Assembly: GCF_021155765.1 (NCBI RefSeq)
Contig: NC_060114.1
Location: forward strand, 9,357,501-9,421,500
Source of the DNA: Diprion similis
Taxonomy: Eukaryota; Arthropoda; Insecta; Hymenoptera; Diprionidae
DNA: 64,000 bases
Direction: 5' to 3'
Positions 23,610-44,020 of this stretch are shown piece by piece. The notes under the pieces were generated by a model. That model did not search any database, was not told the DNA's origin, and was given only the letters and a program-made list of their open reading frames with translations. Every line of letters starts with the position of its first letter. Position 1 is the first letter of the stretch. The position numbers were made by a program, and so were the translations under genes.

Positions 23610-26600
23610 TTAATAGCGTCGCTGAGACTGGGCGTTTTGGTAACCAGCACTGCCACCTGCAAACAACCATACCTCCTCCGTTCAATCACTTTGGTAATTT
23701 CATTGAAATTTCTCTATTAAATATTATTTTTTAATTCAATTTACACACGATCGTGTTAATTTTATACCTTATTCACAGGTAGCGATATTGTAATAATATA
23801 GTATATTAGTCTGCATGAGATATAGACGAGCGTGTACACGACTAGATGTCTTAATGGCATTATCTCTTAACGACATTTGTCTCCTCACAAGCAAATATTC
23901 TCTCCGTCTCGCTTTCAATCTCTGGGCTTCGGATTGATACAACGCGGTATTGTATCGGCCAGTACAATTATAATAACTATTCGGTGTAAAAGTACCGTGA
24001 TAAATGAAGATTGCCTGCCTGGCATTGCAAAGATGAACGGCTGTTTCCCCCGTCTTTAATTATTAATGAGTTTCGAGGAACAGTTATGACCCGACAAATC
24101 GAGCCACCTTGCCACACAATTTTATTATTCATTTACTCACTGTATTTTATAATATTATATATGAGTAGAGTACGACTTGCAATGGTGATAACGCGTTGGC
24201 GAGGGCGCGCGCGAGTCTCGCTGTGTCGGTTTTACGCACAAACATGATCATGATTGTCAATCTTACTATCTAGGGTGATATTTGAAATTGCAAGCGTTAC
24301 TTACCATAGTCCTGCTGTTTCCCATACCCGCCATCTTGACTCGGATAGTCTGTAAGCAGAAAGAAAGGTTGACCGTCAGTACGTTGCGTTGTACAAATCA
24401 TCGGCGTTTACCTCCTTCTCAGTTTGTCCGTCCGTTTCTTGCGAAGGTTTAAACAGGGCTGGGTAACGTTTAAAATGGTTTTACTATGCGATTCTGAACG
24501 TGCATTTGAAATGCCATATGCCATATGCCAGACGTCGATTGCTTTGCTGTTCGCTGTTGAAAATTTTATAACATCGTTGAATGTCCAATTTTTTTTTGTA
24601 CCCATTAAACATTTAACATTTCACACACAGTGATAAAAACTAATTCCATTTATCTATTCCAAATCCGTTGGGAAGAGAATTTTACCCAGCCCTGGGTTCA
24701 AAATATATTTACTTGACCAAAGGGATACAACGTCCAAGAAAACACGTGTACATTCGCGAATACGTTCAATGCCGTTGTAGCTGAGCTTTGAGGCATTCCG
24801 AACAAGACGAACAAGTTGATTGTCCAAATAAATTTCAACACTTGACAAGTATCGGCTCGAAAATGAATTGCACACATCTACAAGATTACGATACAACGAG
24901 CAACACAAATAAACACGAATAATCCCCTAGTCGCCACAATGGTTACACAAAGTGAACGGCACGCTCAACGAGCGAAGACTGGCGCGTCTTGAAGCTGTTC
25001 AGAATTGCTATCGGATGGAGACGGGAAGGTCAGACCAATAACCGTAGGGAATACGAAATGACTAACCGTAGGACTGCGTAGAGTAGCCACCCCCGGTTGT
25101 TGCGGTGGTGGCGTTAGAGGATCGGTCATCATAGGGGTTGGCAGGGGCGTAACCGCCACCCCCAGCTGCCGCACCCGCTGCAGCCCCCTGCTGGTAACCG
25201 GCTGCGTACGGGTCACCTGGTATTATATTTCATTCAATGTTTAATTGTTGTACTTCCCTCAATCCGACAGTTTATTATATTCTATTCGAATGCTGAGAAA
25301 CTACCAAGTATGTGTAAGACATCGCTGGGAGAAACTCGCAGACATTGTCAGTTGCGAGACTTGATTTTTTTCTATCATCGAGGCTTGAACGGGTGAGAAG
25401 AAACCAGTTTAACCAGTATATTTAAAACACGCTCGACAGCCAGAAAAACAACATCCGGTGGTATCCCGGCGGGAAACACTCCGTTTATTTTGAACAATTT
25501 CTGTCATTCTCACGTACCAAGTTAGTTTTTACAATTTTCAATATCAAAAATGCGTCGGCCAAATTTATGGCAACTTTTATACGACTATGCGCACACAGTA
25601 CGTGTTATAAATATGACCAAATACGATAGAAATAGGAGGAAAATCGGGACATGGACGGTAGAAATCGAGCCAACATTGCAAATTGTCAAATGTGATCAAT
25701 TGAAAAAATTATGAGACAATACAATTGAGGCTACATCGCTCTCACATATTGCTCTACTCACCCGGTGCAGATGCTTTTCCATAGCTATAGGGGTCAGCCG
25801 AGTTGTAGGCGGCTGCAGGTGGTACGTTGGGTGCTCCGCCATACCTTCCGTCCGTAGGTGCTGGCGCTGCGTATCCCTTCAGAAAAGAAAAAATCAACGT
25901 ACGCATGTGAATATAATTAGATCTCAGATTATTGTTTCGTTGTTCCTTACGGACTAAAGTGACTTTTTTCTAGCACTCGAAGAAACACGGAACGTTCTAT
26001 CATCGTGTATTATCGTACTAGTTTTGGCAACCCTTTCTCCTTCGGCAATAGGGTAATGGCACGCAAAGACTTACGGTAGGCTGGGCGTAGTCAGGTGCCT
26101 GCTGATAGCTCTCGTAGCCAGAATAAGGCTGAGCGTAGGGTCCCTGCTGCGCTGAGTATCCACCGTATCCTCCACCTCCTGGCTGTGGTTGTTGCTGTTG
26201 TTGTTGCGGCGGCAGCTGCTGCTGAGAGTAGCCGTTGCCGGGTGGTCCACCACTGCCGTAACCCTGGCTGTTTTGGTCCAGGCAAATTGAAAAAGAAAAC
26301 GAAAAAAAAAACCGTGTAAGTTTAAACTAGCAAACGACAAGTTATCACCGCATTTCAGCTCAGCAGCAAAGTTTACTCACTTATTTGGTGGGGCAGAATA
26401 GCCATTTGAATTCTGCGACGGAGCCTGATCGAACCTGGGCCTCTTTGCTGGCCCACCAGCTCCCATCGGGCCACCACCTCGCTTGATCGCGCCTCCTCTG
26501 CCGCCGATGCCTCCTCTACCACCTCGATCTCCAAACCCACCTCTGCCGCCTGGACCGCCTCTTGGGGGACCACCACCCCTGTAAAACAAGAGAAGTTTGG

Positions 26601-28259
26601 ATTGGTAGGTAGATACATAGCGTCAATTTGAAATACATTGCGGATAGACAAGAAACTCACCCACGGCCACCTCCCCTACCACCTCCGCGGTCCATGCCGC
26701 CTCCGCGTCCTCTGAAACCTCCACCACCGCCACGCATGTCACCTCTACCAAAGTCGCCTCTTCCTCTCCCACCTCGGAAGCCACCGACTCCGCCACCGCC
26801 TCGACCTCCCCTGGGGGGACCTGCCATGCCTGGCGGAGGAGGGCCACCTCCTGGACCTGCCACCATTCCCACATCTGGTGGACCTCTGCAGAAATTATAA
26901 TGTCAGGTTATTCGATCAGTCAATATCAAGTGGAAATTATCCCAATAGTTGGAAAGACAAAGTGCATAAAGCCTCTACATAAGAATAACGATGTACGTAA
27001 TTATAGTAAACTTTAAACTAATATCAATAGATAAGACTGTTACTAAACTGCTGGATAAATTTGTTTACATGAATGTATCATGTGTATACCAAAAAGTGTA
27101 TACCAAAATTTTTAGAGCTTATCTTTTATTAAGAATTAAAGATCAAGGGATTACGTTTTAGTAATCCTGATTTAAAAAAATGTCACAAACGTCACTAGTA
27201 CTCTAAGAAAAAGTTTGAATCTATTAAAACTTATGTGTTATAAATTTAAAAATTCAGAAACATATATGATTGTATATAATGATTATGTGAAATCAATTTT
27301 GATGTATGGAAGTAAAACATGGTCCCCGTCTATACTACAAGATATTATATGGGATTGAACAAGTCCAACATCGGTGTATGCTTATGATACTTATCTTATA
27401 GAATGAATGAGCCAATAGATTTACTTGGACACGACTATTGTCTACATATAACGAAACGCAGAATCCAACTCCGGAATCAACAAGCGATTATAGTGATCTT
27501 ACCCCAATTTAAATTTTACGAAACATAAAGAATATTTAGAAATAAAAGAACAATATTTATAACAACGTTGAATTTAAGTAAAATTGGAGCAGTCTTCTGT
27601 GGAAAGAACGAATCTTATAACGAATTAAAATCTATAAAAAATTAATAATTTACAACTAGTAGTATGTCATTTAAAGATGAAATGTAAAAGTAACTATTTA
27701 AATATTAATCAAACCAAGGCTGTTAAACTTGACTGTGAATATGAAACGTGTTTATAATAACACAGCAGTTGATCGACCATTGAGAAGAATACAAATACCG
27801 TAAGACAAAGTCTGAATTTTCAGTCTCTCAATTATCATTGGGTTTCCAAGTCTAAGAACCTCGTTCAAAAAAATAACTAATTACGATCTTACCCTGGGGG
27901 AAAGTGTCCGCCACGTCCTCCTCGACCAGGTGGCCCGCCTCTGCCTCTCATGCCAGGGGGTCCACCCCGCATCCCTCCTGGTCCGCCAGGACCTCCTCCT
28001 CGGCCGCCTCGCATCATACCACCCCTAGGGGGTCCACCTCTGTTTGATATCGGACAAAAAAAAACCCATACTTAGAATTGCATGTGGCGCGATAGAAAAT
28101 AGGGCAAAGTAAGAAATGTTTAGAGATTTAGTGAGTAATTGGGATAGTGAAAGAATCCTACCGTCCTCTGTCTCCGAATCCACCGCGTCCCCTCATCGGC
28201 GGTCCGCCGGGTCCTCCACGACCGCGAAATCCTCCTCTGCCGGTTGGTGAGCCGTCCAT
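23610..28259 (-). CDS. RGG-rich / Q-G-Y-rich low-complexity protein, 405 aa
   Basis: Coding exons, high to low: 28259-28162, 28039-27893, 26885-26661, 26578-26381, 26267-26075, 25876-25762, 25216-25067, 24349-24305, 23656-23610 (1218 nt, phases all agree). Residues 1 to about 205 are RGG/GGRGG repeats. A basic patch (AIKRGGGP and AKRPRF) at about 188-207 could serve as a nuclear signal. The rest is Q/G/Y-rich (LPPQQQQQQPQPGGGGYGG, SGYESYQQAPDYAQP), ending QSQRRY. Composition resembles FET (FUS/EWS/TAF15) and hnRNP tails, but no RRM, zinc finger or other folded domain is present, and domain order is reversed relative to FUS. An RNA-binding, condensate-forming nuclear protein is an inference from composition only. 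The ATG is in exon 2, after a 5' non-coding exon. Confidence 0.82.
24454..24694. mobile_element. hAT-type MITE in an intron of the RGG gene
   Basis: The 241-bp segment starts CAGGGCTGGGTAA and ends TTACCCAGCCCTG, a 13-base perfect terminal inverted repeat. It is flanked by GGTTTAAA on the left and GGTTCAAA on the right, a 7-of-8 match, as expected for an 8-bp hAT target duplication. No coding capacity. Confidence 0.85.
27200..27620 (+). pseudogene. dead LINE (non-LTR) reverse transcriptase fragment
   Basis: In the 1 kb intron between RGG exons, the plus strand encodes in shifted frames LMYGSKTW, then IEQVQHRCM, then NEPIDLL...ITKRRIQLRNQQA. This order (YG-x-E/K-x-W, then IQ-x-x-MR, then a basic helix) is typical of the C-terminal end of LINE ORF2 proteins. 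Stops and at least one frameshift interrupt it. It is antisense to its host gene. Confidence 0.6.
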
Positions 28260-28533
28260 GACGCCAGAGAGTCTGTCAAACGACAAAAAATGACAATAAT
28301 CTGCGGTAAGTCAGCGAGAAGTGAAGCCGATGAGCATTGATGCGCGAGTCGGCCCCGCGTGCCCGGCGTCACGCAATTCAAGGAAGAAGAGACGCCATGG
28401 GATGCGCGGGGCTTGTCGTTAGCGCTCGGCGTGAAATTCACTAAAATACGAAACGTTCGAGCCCACCTCTCGTCGAGACGTGTCGCCGAAGGTGCGGGCT
28501 GTCGAATAATAAGTGATTTTTTGGGCAACTTAC

Positions 28534-28640
28534 GTCTCTGCAGAAATTGTTGAAATACTCGCGACGTACCGACACGAACAGGAGAACGCGCGTATAATGG
28601 ACGCCGGAAGAAGACGAACAATTGTTCTCGGCTAGGCCGC
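28534..28640 (-). other. 5' non-coding first exon of the RGG gene (right end uncertain)
   Basis: On the minus strand a GTAAGT donor follows 28534, and the coding exon begins at a GACAG acceptor after 28272. A second possible donor, also GTAAGT (plus strand 28742-28747), ends a segment around 28748-28800, suggesting alternative first exons. Neither adds in-frame coding sequence. Confidence 0.55.
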
Positions 28641-29448
28641 TCGCAGCGCTCCCGCTTCTTTTAGTGCTCAACCATTGGCTGAAGATTGCATAAGATGGCC
28701 AACCATTCGTGTGATCAGGAACTATAACGGCAGAACCCTACACTTACCGACTGGCTCGTCAGCTGGATCGGGTCGGTAAGCATGAGAACTTTCTGTACTG
28801 ATATACTCATCTCTGCTGATACTCCCCGCACCGACGCCAGACAAGGTTCAGCGGGGTTAGGTTAGATATAAACTCAGCTGACTTTGACAATCTTTAACCA
28901 ATGGCCTAACACTTCCAACCCGATCGTGGTATGCAATCTGATGACCGATAAATGAAACGGCCCGACAAAGGCCTTGCGAGAGTTGCGGGGCGCGACGATC
29001 TCTGCATGTTTTCGTACGCACACTACTACGTACGGGAAGACATTTTTAGCGACCGATCTTGCCTATTGTCTGTCGCTGCGTGCCAATGAACGCCCGGAGA
29101 GTTCCTATAGACAAACGCACGTACTGTACGTACGCATGATCGTTTGACGTTTCTCGAAACTTGATAGAACGGAGCGGATGTCGAGTAGCCGTAGTTTTCT
29201 TTTGTGCCGAATAAGAACCTGGTCTTATAACCTAAACTGTTGGAAATTCTGAGGAATCCTACCGGCGACAATTGACGAGTGAAAGTTTAGTCCAAGCATT
29301 TCTGTGACGTTTACGTCGTAACCTCAAAACTGCAGCTATGCGATCTGAAGGAACAATTGTCTGACACGTTAGCCGCGAGTTTTCATCGGGTGTTTGCTTG
29401 GTTTTATACCATTAAGATAGATAGGCAGGCCGTCGACCATCTTTAAAG
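28641..29448. promoter_or_regulatory. divergent promoter region, RGG gene (-) and RCBTB gene (+)
   Basis: About 0.8 kb separates the 5' ends of two genes transcribed away from each other. It is less AT-rich than the neighbourhood. I could not pick a TATA box or start site for either gene. A shared regulatory region is inferred from arrangement only. Confidence 0.45.
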
Positions 29449-32181
<2,733 letters not shown>

Positions 32182-32554
32182 ACAAAGGATCGATAACACA
32201 AAGTGGCCGTACATTCCGTTACACAGCGGCTTCTGCAGACTTGATCTTTCAAACTTAATCAAGTTAATCTAGGTAATCCTAAGTGAACCTAATCAAAAAA
32301 AAATTCACCTAAGCGATGACTCATTTATAGACAACAGCGAAAATTTTTCCTAGAGGGCATTACCTGAACAAAACAATACTGCATATGATTTATTGCCATT
32401 CGATTATGAGTAACGATATTTTTTATACAATGTGTGTAGATAGGTAAACTTGCAGAGTCATTTGTTCGTTGCTGAAAAGTCCGAAAGACACAGTCATTTT
32501 ACCTGGTGCCCGCATAAGCGGCACTCTCACTGTAGCATCGGCATTCAGCACCCA

Positions 32555-32560
32555 ATAAAT
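32555..32560 (+). other. poly(A) signal AATAAA, RCBTB gene
   Basis: First AATAAA after the RCBTB stop codon, 374 bases downstream. A later one lies near 33123. Confidence 0.5.
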
Positions 32561-35500
32561 AACTTCGTAGAGTAATAATTTTTTTTATATCTTAGCTATT
32601 AGCATAAGAACCATGTTTTGTACTACTAAATCGCCCGTCATTCCGAACATTCCGTATATCATGCATTTGAGTAGAAAAAAAGTAACTGAACACCCTGTGC
32701 GATACCCTATGTATTTGTGAAACTATCAGCATACAACTATGTTCATCATATCTAAGTTTTTATACTGCATTGTGCTTTTTATATTATCGATAATTGTCTT
32801 ATATAAATATTTATACAATTTATACATACAGTATATGTGTGTAAATATTTGTACCAATAGCATAATATAATGCAATACATGCTTTTTTTATATTTCAACA
32901 CTTTCTATGACATTTAGTTTTCATAATTTACACAATATACCCACCTGTGATTAGTGTACATATGCGAAAGCCTCTGAATGCGGAGACGTACCAGTATCGG
33001 CGAATCACATCTGTAATATGGTAGTATTGAAGAAGGATTATATAGAAGGATTTGCCATTTCAAGATTCAAGGACTTACAAGACAAGTTAAATAATCCAAC
33101 GAGCCTGGTAGAGAATTGATGAAAATAAACCTCTCATCAAAAAAGTCTTGTGTACCGCCTTAATATTACTGAAAACATTTCTTTTCTAGGATTTTTTTTT
33201 TCTTGGCATCACGGAAGATTGCTTATAGTACCGATCCCATATTACCGGACGATTTTTTAATTTGTCGGTGATTAATTCGTCTGTATCAAACAAATTTTAT
33301 GTTAATTTTATCTGAAGATCCTGCGCGAATTTTTAAAGCGTCTGTTTTAATTGATTGGTCGTTGCAGTGGTTTGATTCGTGGTGCAGTAACGCAAGCTTG
33401 GAGATTGCAAGGTTCTGCACTAATTCTATTTCCACTGCCACTACCGCCTCCACTAACCCATTGTGAACGCTCCTCTAAGAAACGCTCGCATGGTATTCAT
33501 ATTCCAAAACTTCCGCACTGCACTACCACTGCTCCTGCCATTGTACTACCACTACACTAAGTCGATTGTGAATAATACTTCAAGCTATGCCACCCCGGGC
33601 AAACAAGAATCTTTTCGCTCCCCCTCTTTCCGCATTTTGACCGAAATTTTCAAACTGATGACCCTAATGAGAATTCACTTGCGTCGCTTTAACGTGGACA
33701 AAATCTGCAATGAGACTAGCCATATCTAATGAATCAGCCAACTCGTTCTGAAAAGCTAATATGGCTAAGGCCGTCAATCTTTCCTGGCTCATCGTAGAGT
33801 GGAGGTACGTTTTAATAAATTTAAGGTCGCTAAAACTGCGTTTATCAGTAGCAACTGTTACTGGAATAGTCAATAGTATCCGCAAACTAATCCAAATATT
33901 CAATAAAACGTGCATTTTTTGTTTGTTTGGTTTGGATGCATTGGAGCACTTCCATCGGTGATACGCTGAAAGTGCGGATACAAGTACAGAGTGGACGCCT
34001 TCGCTCGGGCACTCAGGTTATTTGACAGGAAGTCATGTGTGTTGAATTGTCTTTGAAAAGTGCGTTAGGCGCATCACGTGTCACGTGTAATTATGCCTAC
34101 ACCGAATGTCGACCTACACTTGTTGAAGCTACACATATTCCGAATGAGGGAGATATATAATAGTCCCGTATACGTACTTCCAATTGCGAGAGCTGACTCG
34201 CTGATCATGAACATTGTACTCTGCTAGTTGTATGTACAAGCAATAAATTACTTTATTTATTGTATAACATGTACAATACTTGTATTATATATACATATAT
34301 CCACACACGCGTGCATACATCTATGTATGTGTGAGTTCATACATATGTATACATGTACCGGATAGTTACGGGGACGTGGTATTATCGGCGCGTACACACT
34401 TTTTTCCGCTTTTGTAAGCAACACGGTATTCATTGCATACACACGTCGGTTATAAGTATGCATATGTGTATATTATATGTATAGGTATACTCATTAGGCC
34501 TGTGGGCTACTGTTTCTCGAGCGAATGTCTATAGGTATGTATGTATAATGTCATGCGTGTATAATGTATGTCGGAAATTTTTGATCTCGTCACGAGACTC
34601 AAACAGGGATTGCACAGATTGTGGATGCAATCCACGAATCGTTGCTCATATTTTACATTCGTTTTCTATTCTTCAATGTATTATGCGATAGGTGTCAGCT
34701 ATACAATGCAATGACGTATAAATAATAACGATAATAGTAATAGGTGTACATTATATGCAGATCCATCATCTTACAAGTCACATCTACTATATTCAAATAT
34801 ACAATCAGTTTTTCATAGCCCTATAACGGAACACCTGCATACGTAAATATGATAAGTGCCATACACACTATGTACGTATGTTGATTATCAATTTCGTATA
34901 TTAAATGTGCGTGTATGTATACATATATCATGTATGTATATATAAACGCGCAATTTTGCGACAGCCAACTTATCAAGCAAATAATCCGTAATCTTACTTC
35001 TTACAATTAGTTATATTATCTGAGAATTGAATTGTCAGAAGAAATTGTATCATAGTGATATACGTATGTGAATATGCAGGATATTTCATTTTCTGAATAT
35101 GACAAACAATGGTGAGAGAAATTGTAACCCTCACTTAAAAAAATCAATTACAATACAATCACTGCAAGTTATGGCAATGACCAAGTGATAATAATTCGAA
35201 TCGAAATCGACGGTAGAAAAAGAGTTGCATGAAAATGCATAAAATAAAAATCGATAGTACTACCCACCTGGATAATCCACCAGATTCGAACCCTTTGCCG
35301 GTTCCCGTCTACACGTACGATATAAACTAGCTACGGTATTGTGGTATGTCGGTACTTTTAGACGCGTCAAAATAAACTACTGCATTTTAATTTACGGAGA
35401 AGTATGCGATATCACAAAAAAAGTTGCATCTAAATTTGCCACAATCAGTTATATCTGCGTAGAGAGGGAGAGAGGGGCAGAGAGAAAGAGAGATGCGGTG

Positions 35501-35800
35501 CAGTAATAAAAGAAAGTTTCAAAGTAACAATGATTTCTTTTCGTTTTTGCTTCTGCTTACGGGTAATTTCTTTCTAACATTCTGCATCTTTTCTTCTTTA
35601 CTATGCTATATACCTAATATAATCGTACATACGTTGTGTTAGGTCGGAATGTTGCATTATGTACTATAATAATAACTATATGCCCATAAGTACATTATAC
35701 AGGGCCGAATTCACTACTATACCGAATATTCTTCTATTATAAGTATAATATCATATTTGTAGTTGTATTTAAGGCAGCAAGAAACTTTTTATAGGATTAT
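32561..35800. other. intergenic stretch between RCBTB and ace-1
   Basis: AT-rich sequence with TATG/TACATA simple repeats around 34280-34930 and a GA-rich patch at 35462-35500. Apart from the hAT fragment at 33667-33915 I see no gene, RNA gene or promoter. Confidence 0.5.
33667..33915 (-). pseudogene. hAT transposase C-terminal fragment (dimerisation region)
   Basis: About 80 codons on the minus strand read ISLRILLTIPVTVATDKRSF, then LKFIKTYLHSTMSQERL, then ALAILAFQNELAD, and end with a stop. This is the conserved end of ZMYM1-like hAT transposases (typically TIPVTVASAERSFSKLK...). No upstream transposase sequence remains in frame, so it is a 5'-truncated fossil. Confidence 0.8.
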
Positions 35801-35837
35801 ATAATTATATGACAATTTCATCTACCGATTTGTTCAA

Positions 35838-36075
35838 TACTGGCAATAATAATAACTATAACAATGAGAACAATCATAACAGTAATAATCATAGTGATAA
35901 TCGTAATAATAATAATAATAACAACAACAACAACAGCAATGACAATAATGGTAATAATGACAACTATAATGTTGATGATGACGATTCTCAGAATCAGAGA
36001 AATAATAATAGTGATAATAATAATAATAATAATGATAATATTAGAAATAGAAATAGTTGCAATAACAATGAGAAA
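35838..36075. repeat. AAT/AAC-type imperfect microsatellite
   Basis: About 240 bases of AAT, AAC and GAT triplets on the plus strand, giving Asn-rich open frames on both strands. These are repeat artefacts, not genes. Confidence 0.85.
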
Positions 36076-38090
36076 AATAATAGTTACATTAATATCAAGC
36101 ATATTTGTTGATGTCGCCAATATTAGTATTAACCATATTATATATTTCACTTTACTTCGTTCGTTATATTAATTTCATGTTGCTGTTGTTCTTCTTGTTG
36201 TTCGTAATAATAGCGTGTACCTATAATATATATGTAATTGATTTATAGAACCGGAATCTTTGCCTAGAAGTCGAGCGCAGTATCATTTGTACGATCAATT
36301 AGTTTGTGATAATAATACGCGTTCAAGATCCTTACATGCGTAACTATGGAATTAATGTTGCGTTTTTAATTTGGAATGTGTTCATACATGCAGTGCATAT
36401 TTCACAACACATGCGGAAGTGTCGAATTGTATTTGAATTCAGGTACACCTGCAGTCGATATCTTATTCGTCTCGCAGTGCAAGGTCTCCAAAGTCCAAGT
36501 ATACAGTATAAATAATATTGGAGTAAGTATATCGCGAATTTACAGACAGGCCATTTACAACTCTCGGGGTGACGGAAGATTGGGTCGGTTTGTGTTTCTC
36601 CCCTTTCTTTCAATATGCTTAAAATTGTATAAATGATAATTATAATATTGTATTCTTAAATCGCCCTCTAGCTACAGTCTATGTGATTTTATTTTATAAT
36701 GAATAATTGTAATCATATTATATATAGTATATATTATTATACAAATAAATATATTATATATATATATGTGTAGTATAAAGCTTACTAATAGGCTCTCGTT
36801 AGTATATCATATATGTATATTTATAATAATGTCGTTAGTTTTTGGTATTATAATTTTGTTCTCTCGTATATTTTCTTTTCTTATCTTCCATCATTTTTTC
36901 TCAATAGTGTATATTTATAGTATAGTTATAATATTATAGCTTGGTGCGATACGCGTTCGTTTTTTAATATAATCTGCATTTTGTAGAATTTGTATGTTTG
37001 TATACATACCCGTGCCAGATTTTATGAGCATATTATATCAAATTAATCAAGCATGCTATTCTACCATCAGCTATAGTTCAGGTAAACTCCGATTTTCTCT
37101 TCAATCAGTATCTTCTCGCTGTTTCGCGATAAGAATCTAAAATATCATGTCGTGGAAGCTCAACTACGATACTGCGATGTCAAAAACGAAGCTCTGGCCT
37201 AACAGATTGAGAGGTGAAACTTCCCCATGCGTCTGTGATAAATGAGCAAATTTCGAACGACACAATAATACGGTAAATCGCACACGTTCGAAGCTGAAAT
37301 TTCAGTTTGTCGCAGTTCGATTTATTCAATGTTGGCCAATCATGTAGCACACCTATGTACGCACAGGTATGTATACATCACAGGTACTAGATCTGATGCG
37401 TACTTGCTTATTTCGTCTTTCTGATCACGCATCCGTGCAATGTATGTATATACGTATCAACAGTTTACAAAGTTGAAAAGAATCCCGCGAAAAAAAGAAA
37501 GTGTACCATCCCCGTATTTGCAAATGCAGTCATCATAGTATTATCTAAAAGAACCTGTATACATGTATACGAATTATTAATAACATACGCGCGCACGGGT
37601 TGCGTGCATTGTCAAGCAATATCGTAGGTATATGGTATAGATATATTTTTTATTATGTATGTACGTATGTTCGTATGCGTGTGTATGTATAATTAGTGAC
37701 TGTGTTGTATATTACCGGGCGCGTTGGCAAAGCGTATCTTTTTTGTTAACACCTGCCTATAATAACCTGATCCCTATATCCTACATATCATATCATATGT
37801 ATATGTATATTATATGTGGTACGTATAACGTCTCTACGTTCCTGGGTCCCTCCGTATTATAGGGTGGTCGCGAGGGTGTGTAAAAGGGGGATATCGCCCC
37901 ATCCTCGACCGACGACCGACGACGAGGCATTCGGTCTTTACTCCTCGTGCAGCGAGGGCGAGTCTGGGGACCCTGAAGGCAGCTGCGCTCCGTACCGTCG
38001 CATTATTATACATATACCTACCCTCTGTGGACTCTGCGGCCTCCCAGCGGCCACGTGCTTCAACTACACTGATATGTTTGCAATTTGTCG
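36076..38090. other. AT-rich intergenic stretch 3' of ace-1
   Basis: Mostly (TA)n-rich DNA. The segment 37840-38060 is GC-richer and open on the plus strand but has no splice sites or domain. A T-rich run at 38101-38165 follows. No gene is called. Confidence 0.5.
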
Positions 38091-38096
38091 TTTATT
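38091..38096 (-). other. poly(A) signal AATAAA, ace-1
   Basis: On the minus strand AATAAA lies about 325 bases past the ace-1 stop codon. It is the nearest canonical signal I found. Confidence 0.45.
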
Positions 38097-38419
38097 TTGT
38101 AATTTTTTTTATTTTTTATTTTTTTATTTTTTTGCCTTTTTGTGGTTTTTTTTTTCTTCTTCTTCCTTAAATGCTCTTTTCTCTCTTCTCCTTCGTTGAC
38201 ACGCACGGTGCGTGCGTACATATACACAACGAACGTGCGACGTACACGACCGTCGCGTACAATTATATGAGCAATACACATATACGCACACCCAGAGTAT
38301 ACGCCTCCGCGTCTGAAATGGGTGTATGATACATATATCTATATTACGTGGGGCATCTTTCTATAATGTGATGCATACGTCGAAGGTACAAAGGGTTGCG
38401 GCGCGGCGACGGAGTCGAG

Positions 38420-44020
<5,601 letters not shown>

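Noticed and set aside
35275-35310. GGTTCGAATC-like T-arm on the minus strand (tRNA candidate)
   Set aside because: The flanking bases do not pair into a T stem and no acceptor or anticodon arm follows.
35809-36172. Asn/Ile-rich frames in three registers
   Set aside because: Translation of the AAT/AAC microsatellite.
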